Below are positions 27,430-37,775 of a stretch of 64,000 nt of DNA, one piece after another. Origin of the DNA: an uncultured Rhizobiaceae group bacterium (GTDB lineage: Bacteria; Pseudomonadota; Alphaproteobacteria; Rhizobiales; Rhizobiaceae); NCBI GenBank assembly GCA_938010435.1, contig CALLUS010000005.1:248001-312000 (forward strand), written 5' to 3'. Within the stretch, counting starts at the first letter, position 1. The number at the start of each line of letters is the position of its first letter. Under the pieces are notes generated by a model. The model worked only from the letters and a program-made list of their open reading frames with translations. It was not told the DNA's origin and did no database searches. Made by a program: the position numbers and the translations under genes.

Positions 27430-28200
27430 ATGAGCAGACGTCGCAAGATTTATGAAGGCAAGGCCAAAATTCTTTATGAAGGACCAGAACCGGGAACATT
27501 GGTTCAGTTTTTTAAAGATGACGCCACCGCATTCAACGCCAAGAAACACGAAATTATTGACGGCAAAGGCGTTCTGAACAACCGGATTTCGGAATATGTG
27601 TTCGAGAATTTGAACAGCATTGGCGTGCCAACACACTTCATCAAACGCATTAACATGCGCGAACAACTCATTAAAGAAGTTGAGATAATTCCAATTGAAG
27701 TCGTAGTGCGCAATATCGCAGCTGGCTCACTCTCTTCCCGCTTGGGCGTAGAAGAAGGAAATGTCCTGCCCCGCTCGATCATCGAATTCTATTACAAAAA
27801 CGATGAGTTGAACGACCCTATCGTTTCTGAAGAGCACATCACAGCATTTGGCTGGGCTTCCCCGCCGGAAATCGATGATATGATGGCGCTGGCAATACGC
27901 GTGAACGACTTTTTGTCGGGTCTTTTCCTTGGCGTTGGCATTCAACTGGTCGATTTCAAAATTGAATTTGGCCGTCTTTATGAAAACGACGTCATGCGAG
28001 TCGTTCTGGCTGACGAAATTTCTCCGGATTCTTGCCGTCTGTGGGATATCAAAACCAAAGAAAAAATGGACAAAGACCGTTTCCGCCAAGATTTAGGTGG
28101 ATTGCTGGACAACTACCGCGAAGTTGCCCGCCGCCTTGGCATAATGAATGAAAACGAGCCCACACGCGGCAAAGGGCCAGTATTGGTGAAATCTGACTGA
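27430..28200 (+). CDS. purC: Phosphoribosylaminoimidazole-succinocarboxamide synthase
   Basis: 256 residues from the ATG giving [13 protein letters not shown], the usual start of alphaproteobacterial PurC; the frame is open 45 codons further upstream but that part is atypical. SAICAR synthetase motifs include [25 protein letters not shown] and [10 protein letters not shown]. It joins aspartate to CAIR using ATP. It is first gene of the purC-S-Q-lipoprotein-L run; its stop overlaps purS by one base (TGATG). Confidence 0.95.
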   Translation: MSRRRKIYEGKAKILYEGPEPGTLVQFFKDDATAFNAKKHEIIDGKGVLNNRISEYVFENLNSIGVPTHFIKRINMREQLIKEVEIIPIEVVVRNIAAGSLSSRLGVEEGNVLPRSIIEFYYKNDELNDPIVSEEHITAFGWASPPEIDDMMALAIRVNDFLSGLFLGVGIQLVDFKIEFGRLYENDVMRVVLADEISPDSCRLWDIKTKEKMDKDRFRQDLGGLLDNYREVARRLGIMNENEPTRGKGPVLVKSD

Positions 28201-28457
28201 TGGCAGACAAGGAATTTAAAGCGCGCGTAACAGTGACGCTTAAAAACGGGGTTTTGGACCCACAAGGCAAAGCAATTGAAGGCGCACTCGCATCATTGAA
28301 CTTCGGTGGCGTGTCAAGCGTGCGTCAAGGCAAAGTATTCGACGTCAATCTTTCTGCATCAAGCAAGAAAGCTGCAGAAGACACACTTGGCGACATGTGT
28401 GAAAAACTGTTGGCAAACACCGTGATCGAAGATTATGCCGTGGAGATTGTCGGGTGA
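28200..28457 (+). CDS. purS: FGAM synthase small subunit PurS
   Basis: 85 residues, the standard PurS length. It contains [19 protein letters not shown] and [13 protein letters not shown]. PurS bridges PurL and PurQ and is needed for ammonia transfer in the three-part FGAM synthase. It starts on the last base of purC and overlaps purQ by four bases. Confidence 0.95.
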   Translation: MADKEFKARVTVTLKNGVLDPQGKAIEGALASLNFGGVSSVRQGKVFDVNLSASSKKAAEDTLGDMCEKLLANTVIEDYAVEIVG

Positions 28458-29134
28458 AGGCAACAGTCGTTCAATTTCCGGGCTGCAACCGCGACCGCGA
28501 TATGATTGCAGCCATTACCAAAATTGGTGGCATAGCGCCCCAACTGGCTTGGCATACCGATACAGAGCTTCCCGAGAGCGACTTGATCGTTTTGCCGGGT
28601 GGTTTCTCTCACGGGGATTATCTTCGCGCCGGTGCTATCGCAGCTCGTGCTCCTGTTATGAATGCAGTTCGAGCCGCTGCCGACAAAGGCGTGCGCGTTT
28701 TGGGCGTGTGCAACGGATTTCAAATGCTCACTGAAGCGGGCCTCCTGCCCGGCTCATTAATGCGCAATTCCGGTCTCACATTCATCTGCAAAGAAGTGAT
28801 TCTTGAAGCTGTGAACACCAAAAACATGTTCACCGAGCGTTACAACAAAGGCGAAATCATCCGCTGCCCTGTGGCACATCACGATGGCAATTATTTCGCA
28901 GATGCTAAAACGCTGAATCAAGTGGAAGACAACGGCCAAGTCGCATTCCGTTATGCCGAAGGAACCAATCCAAACGGCTCATTGAACGATATTGCTGGCG
29001 TGTTCAACGCTGAAGGCAATGTGCTTGGCATGATGCCGCACCCCGAAAATCTCATCGAATCTGCCCATGGTGGTGAAGATGGCCGTCGCTTATTTGAAAG
29101 CGTTCTGGGTGTTTTGGAACGTGAGGCAGCATGA
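28454..29134 (+). CDS. purQ: FGAM synthase glutaminase subunit PurQ
   Basis: 226 residues with a GTG start inside the purS end. A class I glutamine amidotransferase: nucleophile C86 in GVCNGFQML, catalytic His and Glu in the C-terminal MPHPENLIE. It releases ammonia from glutamine for PurL. Its TGA overlaps the ATG of the downstream lipoprotein gene. Confidence 0.96.
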   Translation: MKATVVQFPGCNRDRDMIAAITKIGGIAPQLAWHTDTELPESDLIVLPGGFSHGDYLRAGAIAARAPVMNAVRAAADKGVRVLGVCNGFQMLTEAGLLPGSLMRNSGLTFICKEVILEAVNTKNMFTERYNKGEIIRCPVAHHDGNYFADAKTLNQVEDNGQVAFRYAEGTNPNGSLNDIAGVFNAEGNVLGMMPHPENLIESAHGGEDGRRLFESVLGVLEREAA

Positions 29135-29529
29135 AGAAGCAAGCGCTTCTGTTGATCTGCGCCTGCGCACTCGCAGCCTGCACAAAGACAGAGCCTCCAA
29201 AGGTGTCCGTGGCCAAACCAAAGCAAGAAAGCGCACAAAACTTGATGGTGCGTGTCGCCAAACAAGTGCAGGCATGCTGGTTCAAACGCAAAGACCCTGC
29301 TCTAAAGAAATACAAGATGGCAGCAGAGATCAATTCCTTCTCAGGCAAGCCTCGTATCCTTATCGTACCACGCAACAAGCCAACGGCTTTGCCAAAGCTT
29401 GTTGCGCAAGCCCAGCGGATCAGTGGTCGCAACCGCTTTGAATCGTTTGGCCCTCTCCTTCAATCCTCCGATGGCCCTCGCCTAAACACGTCTTTAAGAC
29501 GTTGGGCCAGTGGCAGTAAAACCTGTTAA
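29131..29529 (+). CDS. Unrecognised small lipoprotein between purQ and purL
   Basis: 132 residues starting on an ATGA overlap with purQ. An N-terminal lipoprotein signal ends in the lipobox LAAC (C17). The mature part is basic (theoretical pI clearly alkaline by eye) with [15 protein letters not shown] in the centre and a final Cys (C132) that could pair with the cysteine in ACWF. It should be membrane-anchored in the periplasm. No link to purine synthesis is obvious and I know no family for it. Placement inside the FGAM-synthase run ensures co-expression with purL. Confidence 0.75.
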   Translation: MKKQALLLICACALAACTKTEPPKVSVAKPKQESAQNLMVRVAKQVQACWFKRKDPALKKYKMAAEINSFSGKPRILIVPRNKPTALPKLVAQAQRISGRNRFESFGPLLQSSDGPRLNTSLRRWASGSKTC

Positions 29530-29535
29530 GCGAAA

Positions 29536-31764
29536 ATGTCAGTCAACAACACACGACCAATCACCCCCGAACTCGTCGCCGAACATGGCCTGAATGAGGA
29601 AGAATACCAGCGGATTGTGGAGCTCACTGAGCGTGAGCCCACATTCACAGAACTGGGTATTTGGTCCGCAATGTGGAATGAACATTGCTCTTACAAATCC
29701 TCCAAAAAATGGTTAAAGACACTGCCCACCGAAGGGCCTCAAGTGGTGTATGGCCCAGGCGAAAATGCTGGCGTGGTGGATATTGGCGATGGCGATGTGG
29801 TCGTCTTTAAAATGGAAAGCCACAACCACCCTTCATTCATTGAACCTTACCAAGGCGCGGCCACTGGTGTTGGTGGCATTTTGCGTGATGTCTTCACAAT
29901 GGGCGCACGTCCAATCGCGGCCATGAACGCATTGCGTTTCGGAGAACCAGATCATCCAAAAACCAAACACTTGGTGTCAGGTGTCGTTTCAGGCGTTGGC
30001 GGTTACGGCAACTCATTCGGCGTTCCAACTGTTGGCGGCGAAGTGAATTTCCACCCACGTTACAATGGCAACATTCTGGTCAATGCATTTGCCGCAGGTC
30101 TGGCCAAAGCAGATTCCATCTACATTTCGAAAGCCGAAGGTATCGGCTTACCAGTTGTATATCTCGGCGCAAAAACGGGGCGCGATGGTGTTGGTGGTGC
30201 AACAATGGCATCCGCAGAATTTGACGATTCTATCGAAGAAAAACGCCCTACCGTTCAAGTTGGCGATCCGTTTACTGAAAAATGCCTGTTGGAAGCCTGT
30301 CTCGAACTCATGGCGACAGGTGCTGTGATCGCCATACAAGACATGGGCGCTGCTGGCTTGACCTGTTCCGCCGTTGAAATGGGAGCACGGGGAGACTTGG
30401 GCGTCCGTCTTAATCTCGATGACGTGCCCGTTCGTGAAGAAAACATGACCGCCTATGAGATGATGCTTTCTGAAAGTCAGGAACGCATGTTGATGGTGTT
30501 GCGCCCTGAAAAAGAGGCCGAAGCCAAAGCGATCTTCGTGAAGTGGAATTTGGACTTCGCGATTGTCGGTGAAACCACCGACGATCTTCGTTTCTCAATT
30601 CATCATCAAGGCGAAGAAGTTGCAAATTTGCCCATCAAAGAATTGGGCGATGAAGCCCCTGAATATGACCGACCATGGGTGGAGCCCGGCACTCACTCAC
30701 CTCAAGAGCCGCATGTGTTCGCTCCACCTGACGACTACAGCGCGGCGCTTCTTCACTTGATTGGATCGCCAGACCTGTGTTCACGCCGTTGGGTTTGGGA
30801 ACAATACGACACGCTCATTCAAGGCAACACGTTGCAACTTCCCGGCGGTGATGCGGGCGTTGTGCGTGTTGAAGGTCATGACACGAAGGCATTGGCGTTC
30901 TCTTCCGATGTAACGCCGCGTTATGTGGAAGCAGATGCTTATGAAGGCGGCAAACAAGCCGTTGCTGAATGCTATCGTAACCTTGTTGCCACAGGTGCCA
31001 AGCCATTGGCCAGCACAGACAATTTGAACTTTGGAAATCCCGAAAAACCTGAAATCATGGGCACATTTGTTGCTGCTATCCGCGGTATCGGTGAAGCATG
31101 TCTGGCGCTTGATATGCCAATCGTCTCCGGCAATGTTTCGCTCTACAATGAAACCAACGGTGAAGCTATTTTACCCACCCCGACTATCGGCGGTGTTGGC
31201 TTAATAGATGATTGGAACTCCATGGCGCGCATAGGTTCAGCTGACGCAGGTGACGTTCTTTTCCTTGTGGGCACGGAAGCCACGCATCTGTCACAATCCA
31301 TCTACCAACGAGAAATTTTGGGCGAAGAAACAGGCCCTGCTCCTGAGGTCGATTTGCAAATGGAACGCGCACGCGGCGAATTCGTCTTAGCGGCCATTCG
31401 TTCTGGTTACGCATCAGCCTGTCACGACATTTCAGACGGCGGCATTGCAATTGCTTTGGCTGAAATGTGCATGGCATCTGGCGAAGGCGCAACCTGCGAT
31501 CTTGCGATCACCTACCCCCACGCAGCCTTGTTTGGTGAAGATCAGGCACGCTACATTGTGGCAGTGGACGATGAATGGGCAAATATGTTTGCGGCCAATT
31601 CAGAAGGCTCCGGGGTTTCCTTTGAACGCATCGGCACAGTGGGTGGTGACAAACTCATCATCAATGATTTGGTGGACATTTCGGTTGAAGACCTGAAGAC
31701 TGCCCACGAATCTTGGTTCCCTAATTTCATGGGCCAACAACAGTTTGCTGACGCTGCAGAATAG
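29536..31764 (+). CDS. purL: FGAM synthase large subunit PurL
   Basis: 742 residues, the small PurL that needs PurS and PurQ. It shows the paired AIR-synthase-related domains: [14 protein letters not shown] near residue 48 with the catalytic histidine, [20 protein letters not shown], and [14 protein letters not shown] in the second half. It converts FGAR to FGAM using ATP and ammonia channelled from PurQ. A six-base gap separates it from the lipoprotein gene; bolA follows after ten bases. Confidence 0.97.
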   Translation: MSVNNTRPITPELVAEHGLNEEEYQRIVELTEREPTFTELGIWSAMWNEHCSYKSSKKWLKTLPTEGPQVVYGPGENAGVVDIGDGDVVVFKMESHNHPSFIEPYQGAATGVGGILRDVFTMGARPIAAMNALRFGEPDHPKTKHLVSGVVSGVGGYGNSFGVPTVGGEVNFHPRYNGNILVNAFAAGLAKADSIYISKAEGIGLPVVYLGAKTGRDGVGGATMASAEFDDSIEEKRPTVQVGDPFTEKCLLEACLELMATGAVIAIQDMGAAGLTCSAVEMGARGDLGVRLNLDDVPVREENMTAYEMMLSESQERMLMVLRPEKEAEAKAIFVKWNLDFAIVGETTDDLRFSIHHQGEEVANLPIKELGDEAPEYDRPWVEPGTHSPQEPHVFAPPDDYSAALLHLIGSPDLCSRRWVWEQYDTLIQGNTLQLPGGDAGVVRVEGHDTKALAFSSDVTPRYVEADAYEGGKQAVAECYRNLVATGAKPLASTDNLNFGNPEKPEIMGTFVAAIRGIGEACLALDMPIVSGNVSLYNETNGEAILPTPTIGGVGLIDDWNSMARIGSADAGDVLFLVGTEATHLSQSIYQREILGEETGPAPEVDLQMERARGEFVLAAIRSGYASACHDISDGGIAIALAEMCMASGEGATCDLAITYPHAALFGEDQARYIVAVDDEWANMFAANSEGSGVSFERIGTVGGDKLIINDLVDISVEDLKTAHESWFPNFMGQQQFADAAE

Positions 31765-31774
31765 GAATTAAACA

Positions 31775-32008
31775 ATGGCAATGGATGCTGGCGAGATTGA
31801 ACGCATGATCAAACAAGCGCTTCCCGATGCGCAGGTGACAATTCGCGATCTAGCGGGCGATGGCGATCATTATGCCGCTGAAGTCGTCTCAGCCGAGTTT
31901 GTAGGCAAATCTCGTGTTCAACAACACCAAATGGTTTATGCAGCATTACAAGGCAATATGGGTGGTGTACTGCACGCCCTCGCCCTGCAAACCAGCGCAC
32001 CGGAGTAA
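31775..32008 (+). CDS. bolA: BolA/IbaG family protein
   Basis: 77 residues with the BolA core: IERMIKQALPDAQVTIRDLAGDGDHYAAEVVS and QQHQMVYAAL in the C-terminal part are class hallmarks (quoted here in pieces: IERMIKQALPDA, then DHYAAEVVS). The conserved histidine in GDHY is a potential [2Fe-2S] ligand shared with monothiol glutaredoxins. The Grx4-type glutaredoxin partner is encoded 2.8 kb downstream, separated by three other genes. Expected in the cytoplasm in iron-sulfur handling. Confidence 0.92.
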   Translation: MAMDAGEIERMIKQALPDAQVTIRDLAGDGDHYAAEVVSAEFVGKSRVQQHQMVYAALQGNMGGVLHALALQTSAPE

Positions 32009-32013
32009 TTGAA

Positions 32014-32217
32014 ATGTCGGTTTATGAACTGACATTTTCACTCATACTCGCAGCAGCGCTGTTCATTGGTGCCCTCGCATACATAATCATCGGAAGACGG
32101 CGCAATAAGTCTAAGTCTTATCAATGGCAACCTGAACAAGACTACGATGTCGTCCAAGAAGGCGAGTCAGCCATGACACCCGCCTATCCCAAACTCGTAA
32201 AACGTGAGAAGAAGTAA
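32014..32217 (+). CDS. Small single-span membrane protein after bolA
   Basis: 67 residues. One hydrophobic helix spans about 6-27 (FSLILAAALFIGALAYIII), followed by GRRRNKSKS, which fits a cytoplasmic positive-inside stop, and a short charged tail. It begins five bases after the bolA stop with a plausible GGAG. Function unknown; conservation would decide whether it is a real gene. Confidence 0.6.
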   Translation: MSVYELTFSLILAAALFIGALAYIIIGRRRNKSKSYQWQPEQDYDVVQEGESAMTPAYPKLVKREKK

Positions 32218-32244
32218 GGCCAATCTCTTCTCGGTTCATATTTC

Positions 32245-33210
32245 GTGAGCGCTGACAACCAATCCAACAATGTTCTGTTAGGCGTGGCCTGCGCCGTGGG
32301 TGCAGCCGTTTGCTTCACAATCAATGACGTCACCATCAAATTCATGTCTGCCGGCTATCCGCTACATGAAATTGTGTTCATGCGCGCTAATATCGCCATT
32401 CTGGTCACACTCGGCGTTTTTGTGCCTTTAGAAGGTGGTTTGAAAAACCTGAAAACGAAGAGGTTGCGCCAACACTTGTTGCGCGGCGTGTCCGTCTTAT
32501 GTGCCAATACCTGTTTCTTTGCGGGGCTTGCTTCCATGAAACTGGCAGAAGCTACTGCGATTTTCTTTGTCTCTCCACTTATTATCACTTTGTTTGCCGT
32601 TATCTTTCTGGGTGAAAAAGCAGGGCCAAGACGCTGGATTGCAGTGCTGGTCGGGTTGATTGGCGTGGTTATTATGATGCGGCCCGGCAGTGAAGCGTTC
32701 CAACTTGCGGCATTGTTACCTGTGGCAGCCGCGACAGGATATGCCGCTTTGCACACCCTGACCCGTAAGATGGGTGGGTCGGAATCCGCATCCACAATGG
32801 CGCTGTATATTCAGATCTTCTTCATTGTGTCTTCAGCAACCATCGGCCTCATATTTGGTGATGGTCGTTATGCAAAAACAGACAACGCCTCAATCGATTT
32901 CTTATTCCGCGCTTGGGTGTGGCCGGAATCAAAAGACTTTTTACTAATGGTCATGATTGGCTTTGCCAGCGCGGTTGGCGGTTATCTCATCAGCCAGGCT
33001 TATAGGGTGGCCCAAGCCTCTGCGATCGCGCCTTTCGAATATGTTGCTATGCCGCTCTCCATAATGTGGGGCGTTTTGGTGTTCGCCGAGTGGCCCGATG
33101 CCATCGCGTGGTTAGGCACAGCATTGATTGTAGGCGCAGGCCTATTCGTCTTCTGGCGCGAAACAGTTCTCAATCGAAAACCACGGAAACCAGTTCGAAC
33201 CAGTTCGTAA
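32245..33210 (+). CDS. DMT-superfamily (EamA) transporter
   Basis: 321 residues, GTG start. About ten transmembrane helices in two EamA repeats. The first repeat has FTINDVTIKFMSAGYPLHE and EATAIFFVSPLI; the second has FEYVAMPLSIMWGVLVF, both typical of drug/metabolite exporters. The substrate is unknown. It is last in the rightward purC-bolA run and converges with the amidase gene seven bases away. Confidence 0.87.
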   Translation: MSADNQSNNVLLGVACAVGAAVCFTINDVTIKFMSAGYPLHEIVFMRANIAILVTLGVFVPLEGGLKNLKTKRLRQHLLRGVSVLCANTCFFAGLASMKLAEATAIFFVSPLIITLFAVIFLGEKAGPRRWIAVLVGLIGVVIMMRPGSEAFQLAALLPVAAATGYAALHTLTRKMGGSESASTMALYIQIFFIVSSATIGLIFGDGRYAKTDNASIDFLFRAWVWPESKDFLLMVMIGFASAVGGYLISQAYRVAQASAIAPFEYVAMPLSIMWGVLVFAEWPDAIAWLGTALIVGAGLFVFWRETVLNRKPRKPVRTSS

Positions 33211-33217
33211 GTTCACC

Positions 33218-34645
33218 TCACCCCTGCTCGAACAATTTATGTGCCATGATACCAACGCGCTGTTCTATGGCTTCGCAAGCATTGAGAACCATATCTTCTC
33301 GAAAACGCTTCCCAACAATCTGAACGCCTACGGGCAAACCGTCATTGTAATTGGCAGGAACATTGCCAGCAGGCAGACCCAAAAGGTTCATGGAGATGCT
33401 GTAAATCCCAGCCAGCAACACATCGCGCGCGCCTTCCACACCTTCTAAATCGCGGTTCCAACTCCATGTTTCGTTGGGCATGAACGGCGTAAGCACCAGG
33501 GGATAGCCTTCTAAAAACAAATTCCATTGCCGCACGTAGTGGGACCGCTTTGCCATCGCAAAAATCAACTCGTCGCCTTCGTAAGGTGGCATCAGTTCGT
33601 AATAGGCATCAAACACACCTTGGATATCAGAACTTCCATATTTGCGAACGTCCGCATCCATCATCACTTTGACTTCGCCAAACAAAGTGCGCGCGGCGGC
33701 TTCCGCTGTTTCGCGCACCAATGGTGGCTCAACTTCAACCACATCATATCCTGCATCAATCAGAGCATCACGCGCAGTGTCCAAAGCTTTGCGCACAGCA
33801 GGATGAAGTTCGAACTCAAACACGTTTTTGGTGAATGCTACTTTATTGCTGGTCTTACTGCCTTCAACACCAAATGGATTTTCAATAGGAAGCGGTACCA
33901 TCCACGGGTCGTGAGCATCATATTTTACGAGGGATTCCAACCCCAAACGTACATCCCGCACTTCGCGGCACAACACACTTTGAACAGACATCAATTGCGC
34001 AACCAAGCCGCGCTCGGCTTTTTGGCTTGGATTCCACGCCGGAACGCGTCCAAGACCAGGTTTTACCGAGGTCGCTCCATTGGTGGTGGAAGGATAGCGC
34101 ACCGACCCAGCAATATCATTGCCGTGACCCATCGTTCCCATGCCAGCCATAACGGCAGAACCTGCCCCACCAGATGAACCACCTGCTGATGCCCAATCAT
34201 TCCACGGGTTGAGTGTGCGCCCATGGAGCTCGTTATCCGTGCTGCCACGAAACGAAAATTCCGGCGTGTTGGTGCGCCCAATCACAACAGCACCGGCATT
34301 TTTCAAATTGCGCACCACTGGGGCATCATCAGGTGCAATCATATCTTTGAACGCAACAACACCATTGGTCGTGGCATGACCTGTTTGGTCCACATTGACT
34401 TTGATCGTCACCGGAACACCGTGCAGCGGGCCGACTGGCCCAGACGTTTTCATGGCTTTGTCCAACCGTTCGGCATCTGCCATCGCTTCGTCGCGCAGAT
34501 CTTGCACAATGGCGTTCAGTGACGGGTTCTTTTCATCCACACGCGCCAAAGCAGATTGCGTGACCTCTTGAGCAGTGACATCACGGCGCACAATCTTGTC
34601 GCGCAAATCACAAGCACTCAACTGCCATAGGGGTGGATTGGACAT
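33218..34645 (-). CDS. Amidase signature family hydrolase
   Basis: 475 residues. The complete amidase-signature triad is visible: K82 (VTIKVNV), cis-serine S157 in GGSSGGAG, and nucleophile S181 in NDIAGSVRYPS. Spacing between the serines is 24, as in characterised members. It hydrolyses an amide bond; the family covers aryl, aliphatic and 6-aminohexanoate amides as well as GatA. The GatBC partners are absent and the motif context differs, so it is not the tRNA amidotransferase. Substrate open. Confidence 0.9.
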   Translation of the reverse strand: MSNPPLWQLSACDLRDKIVRRDVTAQEVTQSALARVDEKNPSLNAIVQDLRDEAMADAERLDKAMKTSGPVGPLHGVPVTIKVNVDQTGHATTNGVVAFKDMIAPDDAPVVRNLKNAGAVVIGRTNTPEFSFRGSTDNELHGRTLNPWNDWASAGGSSGGAGSAVMAGMGTMGHGNDIAGSVRYPSTTNGATSVKPGLGRVPAWNPSQKAERGLVAQLMSVQSVLCREVRDVRLGLESLVKYDAHDPWMVPLPIENPFGVEGSKTSNKVAFTKNVFEFELHPAVRKALDTARDALIDAGYDVVEVEPPLVRETAEAAARTLFGEVKVMMDADVRKYGSSDIQGVFDAYYELMPPYEGDELIFAMAKRSHYVRQWNLFLEGYPLVLTPFMPNETWSWNRDLEGVEGARDVLLAGIYSISMNLLGLPAGNVPANYNDGLPVGVQIVGKRFREDMVLNACEAIEQRVGIMAHKLFEQG

Positions 34646-34775
34646 AGAAGCCTCAAAAGCTGATTGTTATTCGGCCCAGAATGGCAATTGATTTCCATCA
34701 CGTCGAGCGGAACCACTGGAAATCTCTCTCAAAACCACCTAAATGTGGTTCAAACAGCCAAACAGGAACGATCCC

Positions 34776-35114
34776 ATGAGCATGAATGAATTCATCGACA
34801 ATGAACTGAAAACAAACGACGTCGTCGTCTTCATGAAAGGCACACCTGCATTCCCACAATGTGGATTTTCTGGCCAAGTTGCTCAAATCATGGATTACAT
34901 GGGCTGCGAATGGAAAGGCATCAACGTGCTGGCAGATGATGACCTCCGCCAAGGTGTCAAAGACTTCACAAATTGGCCAACCGTCCCGCAAATCTATGTC
35001 AAAGGCGAATTCATCGGCGGCTGCGACATCACCCGCGAAATGTTCCAAAGCGGTGAATTAAAAACACTTCTGGAAGAAAAAGGTGTTCCAATGGCGGGCA
35101 AAGCAACCGCTTAG
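34776..35114 (+). CDS. grxD: Grx4-type monothiol glutaredoxin
   Basis: 112 residues from the ATG of MSMNEFIDN. The monothiol CGFS motif is at 29-32, followed by WPTVPQIYVKGEFIGGCDI, which binds glutathione. Such proteins carry a [2Fe-2S] cluster held by CGFS and glutathione and pass it on, often as heterodimers with BolA. An intrinsic terminator follows directly. In many relatives it sits next to bolA; here an exporter, a small protein and an amidase lie between. Confidence 0.95.
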   Translation: MSMNEFIDNELKTNDVVVFMKGTPAFPQCGFSGQVAQIMDYMGCEWKGINVLADDDLRQGVKDFTNWPTVPQIYVKGEFIGGCDITREMFQSGELKTLLEEKGVPMAGKATA

Positions 35115-35134
35115 TCGTTACACATCGAATTTTC

Positions 35135-35167
35135 AAAGGGCGCGGCTACAGAGTTCGCGCCTTTTTT
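35135..35167 (+). terminator. Intrinsic terminator of grxD
   Basis: GGCGCG (35139-35144) pairs with CGCGCC (35156-35161), extended by AAA/TTT with a one-G bulge, and is followed by six Ts. It lies 21 bases after the grxD stop. Confidence 0.82.
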
Positions 35168-35180
35168 GTAGGAGCACTCA

Positions 35181-35888
35181 ATGTCAGACAATCACTTCAA
35201 AGGATTTGGCCCACAGGCGTTCCCATTTTTGAAAGCTCTTAAATTCCATGCCAATCGGGAGTGGTTCCAAGAAAACAAACCGCTTTATGAAAGTGACGTT
35301 AAGGAGCCGTTGGGAGATTTGGCTGAATCTGCCGGCGCGGCCTGCGAGAAAGACGGTTTACCCTTTCGCGGCAGTCGCAAAACATCACCTTTTCGCATTT
35401 ACCGTGATGTGCGGTTTTCCAAAGACAAAAACCCCTACAAAACAAACGCCAGTGCAGTCTTGTCTCGTACAGGAACGAAGAAAGATACTGGCGGAATCTA
35501 CATGCATTTTGAGCCGGGGAATTGTTTTCTCGCATCAGGGTTGTGGTATCCGCCCTCACCTCAGTTAAAAGCCACGCGCGAACAGATCGTTGCTCGACGC
35601 GACGACTTCTTGAAGATTGAATCTGATTTGAAAAAGAAAAAACTTCAATTCAGCACAGAGCACACTCTGACCCGTTTGCCCAACGCTTTCAAAACGGAAG
35701 AAGATGAAGAAATCCAGCGCTTGCTGAAACTCAAAATGTTTATTGTCGAAAGACCGGTAACGGAAGAGCAAGCGCTGTCTCACGATCTCATCAAAGATGT
35801 GGTGAAATTCTCAAAAGACGTATTGCCGCTCATGCAATTCATATGGCGGGCAACAGACCCGTTGTTAGAAGGTGACGGCAACGCTTGA
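35181..35888 (+). CDS. DUF2461 (TIGR02453) family protein
   Basis: 235 residues. The family opening is FPFLKALKFHANREWFQENK, then FRIYRDVRFSKDKNPYKT and GGIYMHFEPGNCFLASGLW. It is cytoplasmic by sequence; no catalytic role has been established. It has a GTAGGAG ribosome site and lies just after the grxD terminator, so it may have its own promoter or be reached by read-through. It converges with ttcA 12 bases away. Confidence 0.87.
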   Translation: MSDNHFKGFGPQAFPFLKALKFHANREWFQENKPLYESDVKEPLGDLAESAGAACEKDGLPFRGSRKTSPFRIYRDVRFSKDKNPYKTNASAVLSRTGTKKDTGGIYMHFEPGNCFLASGLWYPPSPQLKATREQIVARRDDFLKIESDLKKKKLQFSTEHTLTRLPNAFKTEEDEEIQRLLKLKMFIVERPVTEEQALSHDLIKDVVKFSKDVLPLMQFIWRATDPLLEGDGNA

Positions 35889-35900
35889 AGCACGCATCAC

Positions 35901-36767
35901 CTATTCCGTATTGTTCAGTCCTGCAAAATCAAACAGTTTCGTATCAAGCATATGACTTGGGTTAATATTTCCCATGGCACGGATCATCACATCTTTGCGG
36001 CCCGGCATTTTGGTCTCAATATCGGCAATCATTTGCTTCATCACATTGCGCTGAAGACCATCCTGCGAACCGCATAGGTCGCAGGGAATGATAGGAAATT
36101 TCATAGCGGTTGCGAAACTCGCCAGATCACTTTCCGCGCACAATGCTAAGGGTCGCAACACGGTAACATCCCCCACATCATTCACGAGCTTCGGTGGCAT
36201 CGTCGCCAGTTTGCCGCCATGGAAAAGGTTGAGGAAGAACGTTTCCAAAATGTCTTCGCGGTGATGGCCGAGAACAAGTGCATCACAATTTTCTTCACGC
36301 GCAACGCTATAGAGGCTTCCGCGTCGAAGTCTGGAACAGAGTGCGCAATATGTGGCGTTTTCGGGAACCTTTTCTTTCACAATGGAATACGTGTCTTGGT
36401 ATTCGATACGGTGGACAATCTCGTTCTTATTCAACCATTCCGGTAAAATGTGTTTTGGGAAATTGGGTTGTCCCTGATCCAAATTGCAAGCCAAAAGATC
36501 AACAGGCAATAGCCCGCGCCACTGCAGGTCCAGTAGTAAAGCAATCATGCCATAACTGTCTTTGCCACCAGAAAGACCAACCAGCCACTTCGGGCGCGTC
36601 CCGTCAACTTTTGGCGCAATCATGCCGAATTGGTCGATAGATTCTCGCGTCTTACGAATGAGCCGTTTACGCAATTTATTGAACTCTACGCCCGTTGGCA
36701 CATCACGGAACATCGGATGGCAATTTTCCACCTCGATGTTATCTGTCTTCATTGCAACATCACTCAT
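35901..36767 (-). CDS. ttcA: tRNA 2-thiocytidine synthetase TtcA
   Basis: 288 residues. The PP-loop SGGKDS is at 66-71, and two CxxC pairs (C141/C144 and C229/C232) match the TtcA cysteines used to hold the Fe-S cluster. It adds sulfur to C32 of certain tRNAs after adenylation. It lies 125 bases downstream of rpsD on the same strand beyond a terminator hairpin, so read-through or a local promoter is needed. Confidence 0.93.
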   Translation of the reverse strand: MSDVAMKTDNIEVENCHPMFRDVPTGVEFNKLRKRLIRKTRESIDQFGMIAPKVDGTRPKWLVGLSGGKDSYGMIALLLDLQWRGLLPVDLLACNLDQGQPNFPKHILPEWLNKNEIVHRIEYQDTYSIVKEKVPENATYCALCSRLRRGSLYSVAREENCDALVLGHHREDILETFFLNLFHGGKLATMPPKLVNDVGDVTVLRPLALCAESDLASFATAMKFPIIPCDLCGSQDGLQRNVMKQMIADIETKMPGRKDVMIRAMGNINPSHMLDTKLFDFAGLNNTE

Positions 36768-36836
36768 AAGAACTCTCTGTGATTTATCTTGTCTTGCTTA
36801 TCTTAAGAGAAGCAACAAGGTCTGACTTGCCTTAAC

Positions 36837-36867
36837 GCAAAAGGGCCGCTCTTTCGAGCAGCCCTTT
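36837..36867 (-). terminator. Intrinsic terminator of rpsD
   Basis: On the plus strand AAAAGGGC-C-GCTC / GAGC-A-GCCCTTT forms a stem with one internal mismatch and a TTTC loop. Read leftward it is followed by TTTT. It lies about 25 bases after the rpsD stop. Confidence 0.65.
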
Positions 36868-36892
36868 GGAATTTTTCGCAGAAACCTGCAGA

Positions 36893-37510
36893 TTAACGGG
36901 AATAAAATTCAACCGTTAGGTTTGGTTCCATGACAACCGGATAAGGCACATCACCAAATGCCGGGACAGATACAAAGGTAGCAGTCATTTTAGCGTGGTC
37001 AGCACTGATGTATTCAGGAACATCGCGCTCTGCCAATTGAACAGCTTCCAACACGAAAGCCAATTGCTTTGACTTCTCACGCACTTCAATAACGTCACCC
37101 GGCTTGCAACGGTATGAAGGAATGTTCACACGTTGGCCGTTTACTTTGATGTGGCCGTGGTTGATAAACTGACGCGCAGCAAAAACAGTAGCAACGAATT
37201 TTGAACGGTAAACAATAGCATCCAAGCGACGTTCAAGAAGACCAATCAGGTTTTCTGATGTATCGCCCTTCATGGAGTTCGCTTGACCGAAGATCTTGCG
37301 AAATTGTTTTTCTGAAATATTGCCATAATAGCCTTTCAGTTTTTGCTTCGCACGAAGCTGAATACCGAAATCGGACAATTTGCCTTTACGGCCTTGACCG
37401 TGTTGACCCGGGCCATATTCACGACGGTTTACCGGCGACTTTGGACGGCCCCAGATATTTTCGCCCATACGGCGGTCAATTTTGTATTTTGCATTAAAGC
37501 GCTTGCTCAT
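36893..37510 (-). CDS. rpsD: 30S ribosomal protein S4
   Basis: 205 residues, the usual bacterial S4 length. It has the N-terminal [14 protein letters not shown] and the S4 RNA-binding domain around [13 protein letters not shown] and [19 protein letters not shown]. No zinc-binding N-terminal cysteines are present, so this is the zinc-independent form. A strong GAGGAAAT ribosome site precedes the ATG. It stands alone rather than in the alpha operon, as is normal in this order. Confidence 0.97.
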   Translation of the reverse strand: MSKRFNAKYKIDRRMGENIWGRPKSPVNRREYGPGQHGQGRKGKLSDFGIQLRAKQKLKGYYGNISEKQFRKIFGQANSMKGDTSENLIGLLERRLDAIVYRSKFVATVFAARQFINHGHIKVNGQRVNIPSYRCKPGDVIEVREKSKQLAFVLEAVQLAERDVPEYISADHAKMTATFVSVPAFGDVPYPVVMEPNLTVEFYSR

Positions 37511-37643
37511 AGCATTTCCTCAAAGAGTTGTCATCCGCAGACCATCCGCAAACGAAGAGAAAACGCACCCTCCTTTTTCAACTGTTTTAGTTGATTGACA
37601 GAACCGAACGCGCACGCTTTGCGAAGCCGGTTCACGGGATACG

Positions 37644-37669
37644 TAAAAACGCGCCATTTCTGACGCGTT
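37644..37669 (-). terminator. Probable intrinsic terminator of the murI transcript
   Basis: AACGCG (37648-37653) and CGCGTT (37664-37669) pair across a 10-base loop; read leftward the stem is followed by TTTTT. It lies 107 bases beyond the murI stop and 134 bases before rpsD, so it would close the long nuo-to-murI block. It could instead act as a leader element of rpsD. Confidence 0.55.
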
Positions 37670-37775
37670 GAGCAGTGATTAAGTGAACATTTGGGGTAAG
37701 TCAACCGCACGAGCCGTTATACAGACCGCACTTCATACCAAGGAAACAGAAGTGTTTAAAATTACACCGAAGAAG

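Noticed and set aside
33527-34177. 216-codon plus-strand frame over the amidase gene
   Set aside because: The amidase on the opposite strand has a full catalytic triad; the mirror frame shows no motif.
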